Source: JBDKVA01 sp039679375 (GTDB lineage Bacteria > Bacillota > Clostridia > Acetivibrionales > DTU013). Taken from it: a stretch of 23,253 bases of DNA. Shown in pieces: positions 1 to 7,132 of the stretch. The notes beneath the pieces are model-generated. The model made no database searches. It was not told the DNA's origin and worked only from the letters and a program-made list of their open reading frames with translations. The stretch lies in NCBI GenBank assembly GCA_039679375.1, contig JBDKVA010000057.1, positions 1-23,253 of the forward strand, given 5' to 3'. The translations under genes were made by a program, and so were the position numbers. Every line of letters starts with the position of its first letter. Position 1 is the stretch's first letter.

Positions 1-372
1 AAATGCTGCAGGATGATTAAAAGGCATCTTGAATTGGGCTGGGATGATACGTACGGAGGGATAATGCTTGCATTGGACATTGACGGAAAAAAGCCGGTTG
101 CCTGGAACAGGAATGAATGCAAACCATGGTGGGCTCACGTAGAAGCGCTTGTCGCAACGGCCGCCGCATGGAAGCATACCGGCGAAGACTGGGCGCTTGA
201 ATGGCATAGGAAGGTTCACGATTATGCATTTGCACATTATCCCTCGCCATACGGGGAGTGGGTTCAATGGCTTGACAGGGAGGGGAATAAGGCTGAAAGC
301 GCCGCGCTGCCTGTGAAGGACCCGTTTCACCTACCCAGGGGACTGATTGAATTGATCAATTTATTGGAGTAA
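1..372 (+). CDS. N-acylglucosamine 2-epimerase (AGE/RnBP) family protein, C-terminal part
   Basis: The reading frame is open from the first base, so this is the 3' end of a gene that begins upstream; the ATG at 13 is probably internal. The visible part of about 120 residues matches the end of the AGE/renin-binding-protein (alpha/alpha)6 barrel: an aromatic WDDTYGG segment, then WWAHVEA, then an EWVQWLDREG segment, then the DPFHLPRG closing motif that carries one of the family's catalytic-site histidines. Family members interconvert N-acetylglucosamine and N-acetylmannosamine, or epimerise/isomerise other free sugars such as cellobiose or mannose; the substrate cannot be told from this fragment. 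It ends with TAA and is convergent with the FAD oxidoreductase. The family call is solid and the substrate is unknown. Confidence 0.88.
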   Translation, partial: KCCRMIKRHLELGWDDTYGGIMLALDIDGKKPVAWNRNECKPWWAHVEALVATAAAWKHTGEDWALEWHRKVHDYAFAHYPSPYGEWVQWLDREGNKAESAALPVKDPFHLPRGLIELINLLE

Positions 373-422
373 AAATCGGATCTGCAGCTACTTAAAAATA
401 TGAGAGGAATTTGAGTATAAAC

Positions 423-452
423 TTAAGCCGCTAATGCAGCAGGACGGCTTAA
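423..452. terminator. Inverted repeat between convergent genes, possible weak bidirectional terminator
   Basis: TTAAGCCG (423-430) and CGGCTTAA (445-452) form a perfect 8-bp stem with a 14-nt loop, overlapping the stop codon of the minus-strand FAD oxidoreductase and lying 50 bp after the AGE stop. No clear run of T follows on either strand, so intrinsic termination is uncertain. Confidence 0.3.
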
Positions 453-1723
453 TATAGCGCGCCGTTTCTATCCAGTATTTCATGTAGCTTTTTCACGTCC
501 ACATCCCTGAACGCCCCGCCGTCTTTTACAGCAATTGCCGCGGCCGCTCCCGCTCCCTCGCCTATGCAGGCGCATATCGGCATGACCCTATAGGCCGAAT
601 GCGCTTCATGCGTCGAAGAAATTGGCCTTCCGGCCGCTATCAGGTTATCAATTCCCTTTGGTATCAGCGCCCTGTAAGGTATTGTATAGTAATCTTCGTA
701 TGGTATTTCCTTTATGATCGTGCCGGAACCGTCTGGATTATGTATATCGACAGGATATGTCCCTCGCGCTATCGAATCTTCAAATTTTATTGTTTTTAAT
801 AAATCGTCCTGTGTAATAGTATATTCGCCGACAATCCTTCTGCTTTCACGGACTCCTATCTGTGCGGCCGACATTAAAATTTGGGCATTTTCAAACCCGG
901 GGATGTTTTCCTTCATAAACCGGAACAATTCATAGACCTGTTCACGGGCCTGAATTTCCGCTTCACTCAAATCCACGGCGTCAACGGCGCATTTCTTTAT
1001 AATCCTTGTGGAATTAAAATGCAAAACATCGTCAACCATATGATCAAATACAAGAACATTTTCACGGGGATTACTTATTATGCCTTTTCTTTTGAACTCT
1101 TTATACTTTTCATTAATAGCTGTTCTGTCCGCTTCTTTATTGTATTTTATCCTGTCGACATTTGCGAGCCTGAAGCAGAGAGTCATGGGCTGGCAAAGAT
1201 GATCCGCGTCTCTGCCGATTTTGAATTCACAGCCTGCCAACATGCTTAAATCGGCATCGCCTGTGGCGTCGATAAAGTATTTTGCGGAAAATTCCGTTAC
1301 TCCCGATTTATTTGTTACTGCGATAGTCTCAATTTTATTTCCTATTCTTTTGGCGCCTGTTAAGAAGGAATGAAACATGACCTTTACATTATACTTTTTC
1401 ATCATCCTGTCGAGGACAAGCTTTAAAATTTCCTCATTGAACGTCTGCCTGTTTGGATGCAAGCCGTCCAGCTCCGCCAGGTTTTCCAGCATTTCTCTGA
1501 AAATCCCCCTGTTGACCTCATCCTGCCGCGTAAATTCATGTTTGGCCTTCCGGACAGTGTATGGCATGAACGGATTCACGAGACCTGCCGTAGCCATTCC
1601 GCCAAGGAAGCCGTATCGTTCCGCAATAAGCACCCTGCAGCCTTCCCTTGCCGCCGCCGCGGCTGCCGCGACACCCGAAAGGCCCCCTCCGGCAACAATT
1701 ATATCATAATTCCTGTCTGGCAT
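449..1723 (-). CDS. FAD-dependent oxidoreductase (FAD_oxidored / PF12831-like)
   Basis: A 424-residue flavoprotein. The N-terminus has a Rossmann dinucleotide-binding loop (VAGGGLSGVAAAAAAAREG) followed by an acidic residue after the second strand (LIAER) and the GFLGGMATAG segment typical of the FAD_oxidored family. A central SAKYFIDATGDADL segment matches the ATGD motif that contacts FAD, and the C-terminus has LIAAGRPIS followed by an MPICACIGEGAGAAAA helix. No signal peptide or membrane segment is visible, so it is probably cytoplasmic. The substrate is unknown; relatives in carbohydrate clusters are usually annotated only as FAD-dependent oxidoreductases. The start is supported by AGGAGG at 1732-1737 (minus strand), 8 nt before the ATG. 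It is divergent from the PocR-AraC regulator and shares its control region, so that regulator is the likely controller. Confidence 0.88.
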   Translation of the reverse strand: MPDRNYDIIVAGGGLSGVAAAAAAAREGCRVLIAERYGFLGGMATAGLVNPFMPYTVRKAKHEFTRQDEVNRGIFREMLENLAELDGLHPNRQTFNEEILKLVLDRMMKKYNVKVMFHSFLTGAKRIGNKIETIAVTNKSGVTEFSAKYFIDATGDADLSMLAGCEFKIGRDADHLCQPMTLCFRLANVDRIKYNKEADRTAINEKYKEFKRKGIISNPRENVLVFDHMVDDVLHFNSTRIIKKCAVDAVDLSEAEIQAREQVYELFRFMKENIPGFENAQILMSAAQIGVRESRRIVGEYTITQDDLLKTIKFEDSIARGTYPVDIHNPDGSGTIIKEIPYEDYYTIPYRALIPKGIDNLIAAGRPISSTHEAHSAYRVMPICACIGEGAGAAAAIAVKDGGAFRDVDVKKLHEILDRNGALY

Positions 1724-1763
1724 TTTCCGTACCTCCTAAGAATTTGCTTCATGATAAAATTTT

Positions 1764-1793
1764 AATATATTCAGCATAGACATTCTAATACAA
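1764..1793 (-). promoter_or_regulatory. Putative promoter of the FAD oxidoreductase
   Basis: On the minus strand, TTGTAT (1788-1793) and TATATT (1764-1769) are separated by 18 bp, a reasonable sigma-70/SigA pair about 40 bp upstream of the FAD oxidoreductase ATG. The -35 box overlaps the first copy of the ACAAAATTGAC repeat, so a protein bound there could contact RNA polymerase. Read by eye only. Confidence 0.45.
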
Positions 1794-1822
1794 AATTGAC
1801 TAAAACATTGAACAAAATTGAC
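1790..1822 (+). promoter_or_regulatory. Direct repeat ACAAAATTGAC x2, putative AraC-type binding site
   Basis: Two identical 11-bp copies of ACAAAATTGAC lie at 1790-1800 and 1812-1822, a 22-bp period or about two helical turns. Same-face direct repeats of this kind are the usual DNA target of AraC/XylS dimers. They sit between the FAD oxidoreductase and the AraC gene, upstream of a TATAAT at 1853-1858. Binding is inferred. Confidence 0.55.
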
Positions 1823-1876
1823 CTTTTTATTCGATTACACCAATAAATATGATATAATTTATATAAATAAGAGGAG

Positions 1877-2788
1877 ATGTTCTTTATAGAGAATGAAAAT
1901 AATTTTAAATTGCTTCAATCAGCAATTAAATGGCTCTCAAAGGATAAGAAATTTAATATCTGTATACACGATTTATCGGGAGTACTGCATGGCTCCGCGG
2001 CTCTTTCGCTTCCTGCAAGGGATATGATGCATAGCGTCAGCTACTGTGATCTGGCAAAAACCTCGCCCAGAGGTATGAGATATTGTCTTAAATGCAAATC
2101 CCTTTCCATCAGAAAAGCGTTAAAGCTCAGGAGACTATTCGTCGGGCAGTGCTATATGGGATTAACGGAAATCATAAAGCCTGTTCTTTTTCATGATAAA
2201 CCGATATGCATCATTTATATCAGCAATTTTTTCCTGCAGGAAAAAAGGGAGCAAATGTTAAGGAGGATTGCGAAGAACTCCTCTAATACCGGAGTCAAAA
2301 GTGATAAGCTTATTAATATGCTGGAAGCTTCGCAGTTGATTTCGGGATCAACTCTTGATGAATATGCCGAGCTGGCGGAAATTTTGTCCGATATTATATT
2401 AAACTCTTTAAACGATTCGGCTAAAATCAAAAACAAATCCCTCTCTGCATCTCCTGTCTATACGAGCTCCAGCCATTGGGTCATTGAAGCGATGGAGAAC
2501 TATGTAAATACATATTATAACAGGGAGATAAGATTATCCCAGCTGGCCAATCTCTATTTTTTAAATCCGCAGTATTTATGCAGGCTGTTTAAAAATAAAA
2601 CGGGCGCAAATTTCTCCGGCTATGTAAACAAGGTAAGAATAGATCATGCGAGGCGGCTGCTGTCTGCTACCGGTGATGATATTACGGATATTTCGATGCA
2701 GGTAGGCTTCAATAATGTAACCTATTTCAACAGGCTTTTTAAAAAGCTTGTCGGGACGACGCCCGGCGAGTACCGGAGGATGCAGTAA
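1877..2788 (+). CDS. AraC-family transcriptional regulator with N-terminal PocR sensory domain
   Basis: A 303-residue cytoplasmic regulator. Residues about 15-170 resemble the PocR domain (PF10114): an YCDLAKTSPRGMRYC stretch, a CLKCKS segment and a later QCYMGLTEIIKP match the Cys-rich core, with Cys at about 57, 70, 73 and 92. PocR domains sense small organic ligands. Residues about 200-303 are a complete AraC double helix-turn-helix, with LSQLANLYFLNPQYLCRLFK as the first helix pair and ITDISMQVGFNNVTYFNRLFK as the second. It is divergent from the FAD oxidoreductase and likely activates it, possibly itself too, through the repeats at 1790-1822. The start is odd: GAGGAG abuts the ATG at 1877 with no spacer, a TAA lies in frame at 1868, and the next ATG at 1893 is out of frame. 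The true start could be a non-ATG codon a few residues downstream. Confidence 0.85.
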   Translation: MFFIENENNFKLLQSAIKWLSKDKKFNICIHDLSGVLHGSAALSLPARDMMHSVSYCDLAKTSPRGMRYCLKCKSLSIRKALKLRRLFVGQCYMGLTEIIKPVLFHDKPICIIYISNFFLQEKREQMLRRIAKNSSNTGVKSDKLINMLEASQLISGSTLDEYAELAEILSDIILNSLNDSAKIKNKSLSASPVYTSSSHWVIEAMENYVNTYYNREIRLSQLANLYFLNPQYLCRLFKNKTGANFSGYVNKVRIDHARRLLSATGDDITDISMQVGFNNVTYFNRLFKKLVGTTPGEYRRMQ

Positions 2789-2835
2789 ATTTGTTCCTAA
2801 CGGGTACTGAAGAAAATTATTTATAAAGAAGGATA

Positions 2836-2866
2836 TTGTCCCAGGAATGTCGAATAACAATATTAT
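2836..2866 (+). promoter_or_regulatory. Putative promoter of the GntR-glcD-like operon
   Basis: TTGTCC (2836-2841) and TATTAT (2861-2866) are 19 bp apart and lie just upstream of the FadR-like palindrome. The spacing is a little long, so the assignment is tentative. Transcription would start near 2872, inside the palindrome. Confidence 0.4.
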
Positions 2867-2868
2867 AC

Positions 2869-2879
2869 TGGTCAGACCA
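2869..2879 (+). promoter_or_regulatory. FadR-type GntR operator TGGTC-A-GACCA
   Basis: TGGTCAGACCA is a perfect palindrome (5 + 1 + 5) lying 24 bp upstream of the GntR start and directly after the putative -10 box. It matches the core of the known E. coli FadR operator (CTGGTCNGACCAG), here with flanking AC on the left and CCC on the right. The FadR branch of GntR regulators generally binds TGGTnnnACCA sites, so autorepression by the adjacent gene is the simplest reading. Confidence 0.7.
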
Positions 2880-2903
2880 CCCGGCCAATTACGGAGGCGA
2901 TAA

Positions 2904-3602
2904 ATGGATATAAACCCCATAAATATGAAGAGGATATACCAATCAATAATAGAACAGTTTATAGGACTTATCAAAGACGGGAAAGTCAAGGTAGGAGATA
3001 AACTTCCATCGGAGCGTACTCTTGCCGGGATGTTCAATGTCAGCAGGGCATCTATTCGTGAGGCTTTCAGCGCTATGGAAATAATCGGGCTGGTAGAAGC
3101 GCGGCCCGGAGACGGGTCATTTATTACGGATCTGAATATCGGGCCTTTCATAAACGCAATCGCACCGCTGTTTGTAAATAATAAAAACTTGGAAACGGAC
3201 CTTCTTGACTTCAGAAAGCTTATAGAAACTGAAGCGGTAAAGCTGACTGCCGTTAAGCCGGATTGCGATTCTCCGGCCTTGCTCGGGCGGATTCTTGACA
3301 GTATGCGGGAGGCCGTGGAAGAAGATAATGTACAGCTTGGAGCAGAAGCTGATATTAAGTTTCATAAGACGATTTTTTCTCTTTGCGGGAATATAGTTCT
3401 TATGAAGGCGTCAGAGTGCATAGCCTGCTTTCTTGAAAGCTCGGTCAGGTTCAACAGAGCAAAAATCCTTCAGGAAGGCGATAATGCCAGGGTACTATAC
3501 AATCAGCACAAGCAGATTTATGAAGCTATAAGGGATGAGGATCCTGAAAAAGCTGCCGTAATCATGGCAGAGCATCTTGATTTTGTACATAAGGTGACAT
3601 AA
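2904..3602 (+). CDS. GntR-family (FadR subfamily, FCD domain) transcriptional regulator
   Basis: A 232-residue regulator. Residues about 8-75 form the winged HTH with the hallmark KLPSERTLAGMFNVSRASIR segment followed by the wing (VEARPGDGSFI). Residues about 95-230 form an all-helical FCD effector domain; the D-x-x-FH pair in ADIKFHKTIF and the final AEHLDFVH helix match the metal-binding Asp/His set of FCD proteins, which usually bind a carboxylic acid. The start is supported by GGAGG ending 6 nt before the ATG. The adjacent GlcD-type oxidase begins about 20 bp downstream, so the effector is probably a 2-hydroxyacid or related organic acid and the pair is probably co-transcribed and autoregulated through the palindrome at 2869-2879. 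The effector assignment is inference. Confidence 0.92.
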   Translation: MDINPINMKRIYQSIIEQFIGLIKDGKVKVGDKLPSERTLAGMFNVSRASIREAFSAMEIIGLVEARPGDGSFITDLNIGPFINAIAPLFVNNKNLETDLLDFRKLIETEAVKLTAVKPDCDSPALLGRILDSMREAVEEDNVQLGAEADIKFHKTIFSLCGNIVLMKASECIACFLESSVRFNRAKILQEGDNARVLYNQHKQIYEAIRDEDPEKAAVIMAEHLDFVHKVT

Positions 3603-3622
3603 ATTAAGGAGAAGTGAGTATT

Positions 3623-5029
3623 ATGCAGTATAAAAAGTTAACACAGGAAGATATCAATTTTCTTGCCGATACCTGTACACCTGACAGAGTTTATACAGGA
3701 AACGGTATTAATGAAGATTTTGCACATGATGAGATGCCGTTGTATGGCAAATTTATACCGGAGGCTGTTGTCGAGGCTGTCAGCGTTCAAGAAGTGTCGG
3801 CGGTTATGAAATACGCGTATGACAAGGCCATCCCGGTTACGCCGAGAGGTTCGGGAACAGGATTATGCGGCGGCGCTGTGGCTATTCATGGCGGAATCGT
3901 ATTGTCGCTTGCCAAAATGAACAAAATTATTGAATTTGACGAAGAGAACCTGACCGTAACGGTTGAACCAGGGGTGCTTTTAATGGATCTGGCGAATGCC
4001 GCGGCTGAGCGTGATTTGCTGTATCCTCCCGATCCGGGGGAGAAGAGCGCTACCATAGGCGGGAACGTAATGACAAACGCAGGTGGTATGAGGGCGGTGA
4101 AATACGGTGTTACAAGGGACTATGTAATGGGTATGGAAGTTGTTCTGTCCGACGGGGAAATTATTAATTTAGGGGGGAAGATTGCAAAGAACAGCTCGGG
4201 ATACAGCCTTAAGGATCTCATTATCGGATCGGAAGGAACTCTGGGTATCGTTACAAAACTGGTATTGAAGCTGATACCCGCGCCCGGGAAAGTGGTCAGT
4301 CTCCTGGTACCTTTTACCGACATTGAGCAATGTATTGACGCTGTTCCGAAAATAATAAAGTCCAAAGCTGTTCCTACTGCGGTGGAATTCATGCAGAAGG
4401 AGGTCATAGAGGCGGCGGAAAATTACCTTGGACAAAAATTCCCCGACAAATCATCAGATGATTACCTGCTTTTGACCTTCGACGGCAATTCAGAGGATGA
4501 GATTGAGCAGATATATGAAAACGCAGCGCAAACATGCCTGGACGCCGGAGCCGCAGACGTATTCATATCCGATACCGAGGAAAGGCAGAAAACCATATGG
4601 AGCGCCAGAGGCGCTTTCCTTGAGGCTATTAAAAGCTCCACGCCCGAAATAGACGAGTGCGATGTGGTGGTGCCTAAAAATATGGTCACCAGATTTGTTA
4701 AGTATGTAAAGACACTGGAGGAAAAATTTTGTGTGAGAATCAGAAGCTTTGGCCACGCAGGGGACGGAAATCTGCATGTATATGTATGCAGGGACGACCT
4801 GGAAGAGGATGTCTGGCGCGGGAGGCTGGATAAGATTATGCAGGCTATGTACCGCAAGGCATATGAACTTGGCGGGCAGGTTTCAGGCGAGCATGGTATA
4901 GGACACGCAAAAATTCCTTTTCTTAATGAATCTCTGGGAGAGAGGCCTATATCAATAATGAGATCCGTCAAGCATGTCTTTGACCCTAAAAATATTCTCA
5001 ATCCCGGTAAGATATTCAAAAACGAATAG
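3623..5029 (+). CDS. GlcD-type FAD-binding oxidase (glycolate / D-lactate dehydrogenase family)
   Basis: About 468 residues, normal for the family. The N-terminal PCMH/FAD_binding_4 domain shows the FAD motifs PRGSGTGLCGGA, PPDPGEKSATIGGNV and NAGGMRAVKYGVT, followed by GSEGTLGIV. The C-terminal FAD-oxidase_C domain shows FGHAGDGNLHV and SGEHGIGHAK, whose His and Glu residues bind metal and substrate in relatives. It would oxidise a D-2-hydroxyacid such as glycolate or D-lactate to the 2-oxoacid in the cytoplasm or at the inner membrane face. No GlcE, GlcF or EtfAB electron-transfer partner lies beside it, so the acceptor is unknown. A GTG at 3614 is in frame but only 2 nt after AAGGAG (3606-3611); the ATG at 3623, 11 nt after it, is preferred. 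Likely repressed by the upstream GntR protein. Confidence 0.9.
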   Translation: MQYKKLTQEDINFLADTCTPDRVYTGNGINEDFAHDEMPLYGKFIPEAVVEAVSVQEVSAVMKYAYDKAIPVTPRGSGTGLCGGAVAIHGGIVLSLAKMNKIIEFDEENLTVTVEPGVLLMDLANAAAERDLLYPPDPGEKSATIGGNVMTNAGGMRAVKYGVTRDYVMGMEVVLSDGEIINLGGKIAKNSSGYSLKDLIIGSEGTLGIVTKLVLKLIPAPGKVVSLLVPFTDIEQCIDAVPKIIKSKAVPTAVEFMQKEVIEAAENYLGQKFPDKSSDDYLLLTFDGNSEDEIEQIYENAAQTCLDAGAADVFISDTEERQKTIWSARGAFLEAIKSSTPEIDECDVVVPKNMVTRFVKYVKTLEEKFCVRIRSFGHAGDGNLHVYVCRDDLEEDVWRGRLDKIMQAMYRKAYELGGQVSGEHGIGHAKIPFLNESLGERPISIMRSVKHVFDPKNILNPGKIFKNE

Positions 5030-5099
5030 AGAAGGTAAAATATTGATTGCCGCAGGGGTACGCCGACCGGTTGATCATGGAGGCTATGGTTCAATTAAT

Positions 5100-5861
5100 T
5101 TATATATTGGGATAAAGCTTTGACGGAGGAAGGCCTTTCGCTTTTTTCACAACTGTGCTGAAATATTTAGGATCGGAAAAGCCTGACTTTTCCGCCGCCT
5201 GCTCTACGGTATAGTAACCCGAGCGCAACAGCTCCTCTGCGTAAGAAATCCGCAGATTGCTGATATATTTTTGCGGAGTAATCGAAAAGTTATTTTTAAA
5301 TAGTTTCCTGACGTATGTATCGCTCATCCCGGCCATTTCCGAAATACGGGCTATGGATAGCTCGCTGTCCGCAAAATGCTCGTGAATATATTCGATCACA
5401 TATTTGAATTTATGCGATGATGTAAAAAGGCATCTTTCAATATGCTGCTTTTGCAGCTGCTCCATAGCTTTATAAAACAATGAAGCAGCCGCAAATTGGT
5501 AACCTGGCTGTTTGCTGTTCCAGGTCATATACATGGAATGAAATAAATTTTCAAATATATTTGCGTTTAACGGAGTAAAAACTTCCATTTCCTTCGGTAT
5601 GTGCCCGTTTATATCAAAATGCACTACATATAAGTGCTCCGCTTCCGAGTTAAGCCCGTAGTTATAGTCCGCGGGAACAAAAGCAATATCCTCCTGATTG
5701 ACATGGATAATTTTATTGTTGTGTATAAAGTCGGCATTTCCGGTTATACGGTATGACAACGCGTTAAATGGGCGCGGCTTTGCGTAGCGTTTGCCGGCGT
5801 CCCAGCTCAATTCCAAAACGGATAGGATTTTTACGGATATTACCGAATCTAAAAATACCAT
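5100..5861 (-). CDS. AraC-family transcriptional regulator (likely controller of the amino-sugar operon)
   Basis: A 253-residue protein. Residues about 25-110 look like an AraC-type beta-barrel ligand domain (FNALSYRITGNADF, then NQEDIAFVPADYNYG, then HLYVVHFDI). Residues about 155-253 are a full AraC HTH pair, with LSIARISEMAGMSDTYVRKLF first and VEQAAEKSGFSDPKYFSTVVK second. The start is supported by GGAGG (5869-5873, minus strand) 7 nt upstream of the ATG. It is divergent from the long operon beginning at 6011, and the gap holds two identical 12-bp direct repeats suited to an AraC dimer. It is convergent with the GlcD-type gene. Activation of the operon in response to an imported saccharide is the natural inference; the ligand is unknown. 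Confidence 0.88.
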   Translation of the reverse strand: MVFLDSVISVKILSVLELSWDAGKRYAKPRPFNALSYRITGNADFIHNNKIIHVNQEDIAFVPADYNYGLNSEAEHLYVVHFDINGHIPKEMEVFTPLNANIFENLFHSMYMTWNSKQPGYQFAAASLFYKAMEQLQKQHIERCLFTSSHKFKYVIEYIHEHFADSELSIARISEMAGMSDTYVRKLFKNNFSITPQKYISNLRISYAEELLRSGYYTVEQAAEKSGFSDPKYFSTVVKKAKGLPPSKLYPNI

Positions 5862-5884
5862 TAGGCCGCCTCCGCTTTTTATAG

Positions 5885-5899
5885 TATACCATTGGTATA
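5885..5899. promoter_or_regulatory. Palindrome TATACCA-T-TGGTATA in the divergent control region
   Basis: A perfect 7 + 1 + 7 palindrome overlapping a minus-strand -10-like TATACT (5883-5888) of the AraC gene. It is a candidate operator for autoregulation or for a second regulator. No matching regulator gene with that known site lies in the window. Confidence 0.4.
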
Positions 5900-5911
5900 T
5901 ATAAAAGTCGA

Positions 5912-5944
5912 GTTCGGAAAATTAAACCTTTTGTTCGGAAAATT
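5912..5944 (+). promoter_or_regulatory. Direct repeat GTTCGGAAAATT x2, putative AraC-type activator site
   Basis: Identical 12-bp copies at 5912-5923 and 5933-5944, period 21 bp, lie between the divergent AraC gene and the operon start at 6011. The spacing suits an AraC dimer bound to one face of the helix. A partial inverted pair (TTAAACC and GGTTTAA) flanks the second copy. Confidence 0.6.
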
Positions 5945-6010
5945 GGGTTTAAAGCAATATGGCTTTTTGATACCTTATTGATATAGCAAGAAAAAACGGA
6001 GGTGTGAAAA

Positions 6011-7051
6011 GTGGCGATTAAGCACACGGCTGTAAGCTATTACGGCTTCAATTATGTCGAGCACGCCAAAAAGGATTTTGAGGAAATGAGAGATCACGGG
6101 TGTGACACGGTCGTTTTGGCAATCACTGAATTTGATATGGATTTCTGGTTCCCGAATATCAACAATATAATCAAAGCGGCTCGTGAAGCCGGATTGCGCG
6201 CTATTGCCGACACGTGGGGCATAGGCAAATATTTCGGCGGCGAACAGGTAAGCCTGTTTTTGCAGAATAATGTTCATCACAGGCAGGTTTCGGCATATAC
6301 CGACGAGGTTCTTAACGCGGCTTGCTTTAATACCAACTCTTTCAGGGATTATTTCAAGCGCTTGTGCGTAAAGCTTGCAACCGATACTGAAATTGACGGC
6401 TTTTTCTGGGACGAACCGCATTACGCGTATCCCAAATCGTATGCCTCCATTACGGGCGGGGCGGGCGACGATTGGGCCTGCAGATGCCCGGAGTGCATGA
6501 AAAGGTTTGATGAGTATTACGGCTATGAAATGCCTAAGTTCATGAACGATGACGTTAAGCAGTTCAGATGGAGAGAAGCGCTCTTCACGCTTTCAGACAC
6601 GTCGAAAACGTTAAAGGAGATCAATCCGAAGCTTGAGATAACGTGCTGCGTTCACGCGACAATGAACACCTATTACATTACCGAGCTGCGGGGCTATGAT
6701 AACTGGGACATGGTAGGAGCCTGCCCGTACTTTGACGTGTTTTCAACGACGATAATCAACTGGGATTTGCCTGAGGCATTTTTCAGCGATATAACAGAGC
6801 GGACAGTCGCCATCGCCAAAAAATACGGCAAGGAATCGGAAAGATGGCTGATGGGATATAACAAGCGTCCGAAGGATTTCTCGCAGATCGATAAAATCGT
6901 AGACCTGTATGAAAGCCTGGGCGTAGACAGGCTGGCCTCCTGGACATACCGGGGCGGATACGGAACGTCGGTCGCGGCGGCCGACGCCCTTGAGCTATGG
7001 GATAACATAGGAAGAAACTATAAAAGAGTGTTGATGCCGGTAAAATCATGA
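6011..7051 (+). CDS. Putative TIM-barrel glycoside hydrolase-like protein, uncharacterised
   Basis: A 346-residue protein with no signal peptide. It resembles hypothetical TIM-barrel glycosyl hydrolase families (GHL type): an N-terminal strand-helix pattern (HGCDTVVLAITEFDMDFW, then GLRAIADTWGIG), then FFWDEPHY at residues 132-139, where D134 and E135 are candidate catalytic residues at a strand end. A CRCPEC cluster (C157, C159, C162) directly follows, as in many such proteins, and may be a structural metal knuckle. The far end has a WTYRGGYGTS loop. First gene of the operon; the GTG start has GGAGG 8 nt upstream. The context suggests a role in glycan breakdown, but enzyme activity is inferred from fold-like motifs only and no function should be taken as established. 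Confidence 0.75.
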   Translation: MAIKHTAVSYYGFNYVEHAKKDFEEMRDHGCDTVVLAITEFDMDFWFPNINNIIKAAREAGLRAIADTWGIGKYFGGEQVSLFLQNNVHHRQVSAYTDEVLNAACFNTNSFRDYFKRLCVKLATDTEIDGFFWDEPHYAYPKSYASITGGAGDDWACRCPECMKRFDEYYGYEMPKFMNDDVKQFRWREALFTLSDTSKTLKEINPKLEITCCVHATMNTYYITELRGYDNWDMVGACPYFDVFSTTIINWDLPEAFFSDITERTVAIAKKYGKESERWLMGYNKRPKDFSQIDKIVDLYESLGVDRLASWTYRGGYGTSVAAADALELWDNIGRNYKRVLMPVKS

Positions 7052-7057
7052 TGAACG

Positions 7058-7087
7058 CGCCTGTCTATGAAAGTATTGCGGCAGGCG
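7058..7087 (+). other. Intercistronic stem-loop in the amino-sugar operon
   Basis: CGCCTGTC (7058-7065) can pair with GGCAGGCG (7080-7087), an 8-bp GC-rich stem with one G-U pair and a 14-nt loop, in the 81-bp gap between the first two operon genes. A moderately T-rich stretch follows but no continuous T run. It could set differential expression or stability within the transcript; it is not a convincing terminator. Confidence 0.3.
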
Positions 7088-7132
7088 GGGTTGTTCTGTT
7101 ATGCGTTAATTTGCGAAGGAGGAGTATGAAAC

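Noticed and set aside
449..1723. Plus-strand open frames inside the FAD oxidoreductase and similar antisense frames elsewhere
   Set aside because: They lack ribosome binding sites and recognisable domains and are shadows of well-supported genes.
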